In this document: one piece after another, positions 62,824 through 64,000 of the stretch
Layout of the letters: the number at the start of each line of letters is the position of its first letter
Position numbering within the stretch: the first letter of the stretch is position 1
NCBI RefSeq assembly: GCF_900112825.1
Contig: NZ_FONE01000004.1
Span: 56,982 to 120,981, forward strand
Reading direction: 5' to 3'
DNA: 64,000 bases
From: Nitrosomonas sp. Nm166
Lineage (GTDB): Bacteria; Pseudomonadota; Gammaproteobacteria; Burkholderiales; Nitrosomonadaceae
Program-made: the position numbers and the translations under genes
The notes under the pieces: generated by a model
Seen by the model: only the letters and a program-made list of their open reading frames with translations
Database searches by the model: none
Told to the model about the DNA's origin: nothing

Positions 62824-63885
62824 TTAGAACGCGACTGTCCATGTTTCTGAAAGCGCTTCTGCTTGTTTTAACACCAGATCTACCGCTCCCTCCATCTTAT
62901 CCGGCGGATATTTATAGCGGCGCAACAGGATACGCACCATATTCCTTAATTTTGCGCGCACGCTGTCGCGGACTTTCCAATCAACTGTGGTGCTGGCGCG
63001 CAGTTTTTCGACCAGTTCATGTGCGATTTTCTTCAGAGTATCATCGCCCAGCTCGCGCACGGCGCTTTCGTTATTGGCCAGCGCATCATAAAACGCCAAT
63101 TCATCTTCATTCAACCCCAGATCTTCATGGCGCTTCATCGACTCCTGGAACTCCTTGGCCATTTGAATGAGTTCTTCAACGACCTGAGCGGTTTCAATAG
63201 CACGGTTGTTGTACTTGCGCAAGGTTTCCAGCAGGCGATCGCCGTATTTCTTCTCCTGCACCACATTGTTGCGGGTTTTGGCTTTGATTGCATCGCGCAG
63301 AAGTTTTTCCAGCAACTCCACCGCGAGGTTTCTGGCGGGCATATGGCGAATGTCCTCAAGGAATTCATCGCTGAGCAAGCCGATATTGGGTTTATTCAGG
63401 CCGGCTAGCGCGAATATATCCGCCACACCTTCCGCAATAACCGCATTGTCGAGGATTTGCTTGAGCGAAGAGCTTCTATCTTCTGCTGTGCGTTTTTTAT
63501 CCACTGTGGTGTATTTGGTAATCACCGCCTTGATGGCGGAAAAGAAAGCGATTTCCTTCTTGTATTCGTGCGCCTCATCCAATGTCCCGCACAGCGCGAA
63601 GGCTTTGGTAATGGCGAGCACGGCATCGAGGAATTCTTTCTTGCGCGCTTTGCGATTACTGAAACCATCCAGATTCAGGATGTGATTAGCGGCAGGCACC
63701 AGCAACTGATGCGCTTGGGTTTCATATGCGCTGTAATCGAACCCGGCAAACATCCCGCGCACGATGCCGATCTTCTCCAGCAACACCGCAAAGGCTTCCT
63801 GGGCGAGATTGGCCGGGTTACCGCGGCCTTTGGATTCGGTATAGGTCTTCAGCGCGCGCTTCAGTTCATTAACAATACCGATGTA
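62824..63885 (-). pseudogene. hsdR: 3' part of hsdR, type I restriction endonuclease subunit R (truncated)
   Basis: The frame encodes the C-terminal helical part of a type I restriction enzyme HsdR subunit: YIGIVNELKRALKTYTES, AVLLEKIGIVRGMF, ARNLAVELLEKLLRDAIKAK, and a closing KAEALSETW-like segment. Family similarity begins abruptly at YIGIV. Upstream the frame continues for about 20 codons without an ATG and then meets a stop. The nuclease and helicase parts are not there. A TA lies exactly at the break (63884-63885), next to a putative transposase gene on the other strand. So the gene appears cut by an insertion and is probably inactive. Confidence 0.7.
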
Positions 63886-63944
63886 ATTCCAATTACAGAT
63901 AGAAACAGTAATAATATAAGCCTTTACCTTTGGTAGAGGTCATC

Positions 63945-64000
63945 ATGGCACGGAAGGCAAGTGGAACGGAGCAACTTGAGGTAGCGATGGAACGGTTAAA
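63945..64000 (+). CDS. Start of a probable transposase, cut by the window edge
   Basis: ATG at 63945, preceded by GAGG, begins MARKASGTEQLEVAMERL and runs off the window. This start is reminiscent of IS630-type transposases that begin with a helix-turn-helix region, but 18 residues are too few to be sure. Its position right after the hsdR break supports a mobile element. Confidence 0.4.
   Translation, partial: MARKASGTEQLEVAMERL

Overview
The window looks like chromosome of a Gram-negative betaproteobacterium, most likely a member of the Nitrosomonadaceae (Nitrosomonas-like). This is inferred from gene order: rpsB-tsf-pyrH-frr-uppS-cdsA-dxr-rseP-bamA-skp-fabZ-rnhB and lolB-ispE-tRNA-Gln-prs-rplY-pth-ychF are typical betaproteobacterial blocks, and there are also a PEP-CTERM sorted protein, an Fnr-type regulator and a c-type cytochrome lipoprotein. 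No ammonia-oxidation gene is present, so the genus remains an inference.

Positions 1-11200 hold the unusual part: a compact plus-strand operon of at least eight genes, entering from outside the window. It encodes two proteins sharing a C-terminal module (an E-rich helical start, a glycine-rich membrane-active-looking segment and a closing RWMRRG-x-KI motif). One of these also carries a peptidoglycan-binding domain and a GIY-YIG nuclease-like domain. The other genes encode an HEXXH metallopeptidase, an unrecognised 726-residue protein with a beta-rich N-terminus, a PLP enzyme of the alpha-oxoamine synthase type, a trypsin-like protease, an M20 dipeptidase and an amidohydrolase. None of the module proteins or proteases has an obvious signal peptide. 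A sigma-54 activator with a degenerate receiver domain faces the operon from downstream. This cluster is the best candidate for an undescribed system.

Positions 12999-23952 are housekeeping genes: folK and pcnB, the RNase P RNA, a large MscK/MscM-type channel, a TolC-family protein, pcm, a TPP riboswitch with thiC, and uppP. Next come a CHRD/PEP-CTERM protein, mutS and slyD. Positions 28722-40209 hold the long minus-strand translation/envelope cluster. It lacks lpxD, lpxA and lpxB at the places where they usually sit.

Positions 40463-46457 carry fnr with a perfect FNR box upstream, a monoheme cytochrome c lipoprotein, a DUF2490 outer-membrane-like protein and rapA. Positions 46473-55455 (minus strand) carry ychF, pth, rplY, prs, tRNA-Gln, ispE, lolB, minE-minD-minC and a large TPR lipoprotein. 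Positions 55875-62495 (plus strand) carry lnt, glyQ, glyS, a gmhB-like gene lacking one catalytic aspartate, a PlsC-type acyltransferase and a YgjP-type metallopeptidase.

The right end is mobile-element territory: a 145-bp MITE flanked by TA, the 3' part of an hsdR gene that appears to be cut by an insertion at a TA dinucleotide, and the first codons of a plus-strand ORF that is probably a transposase.
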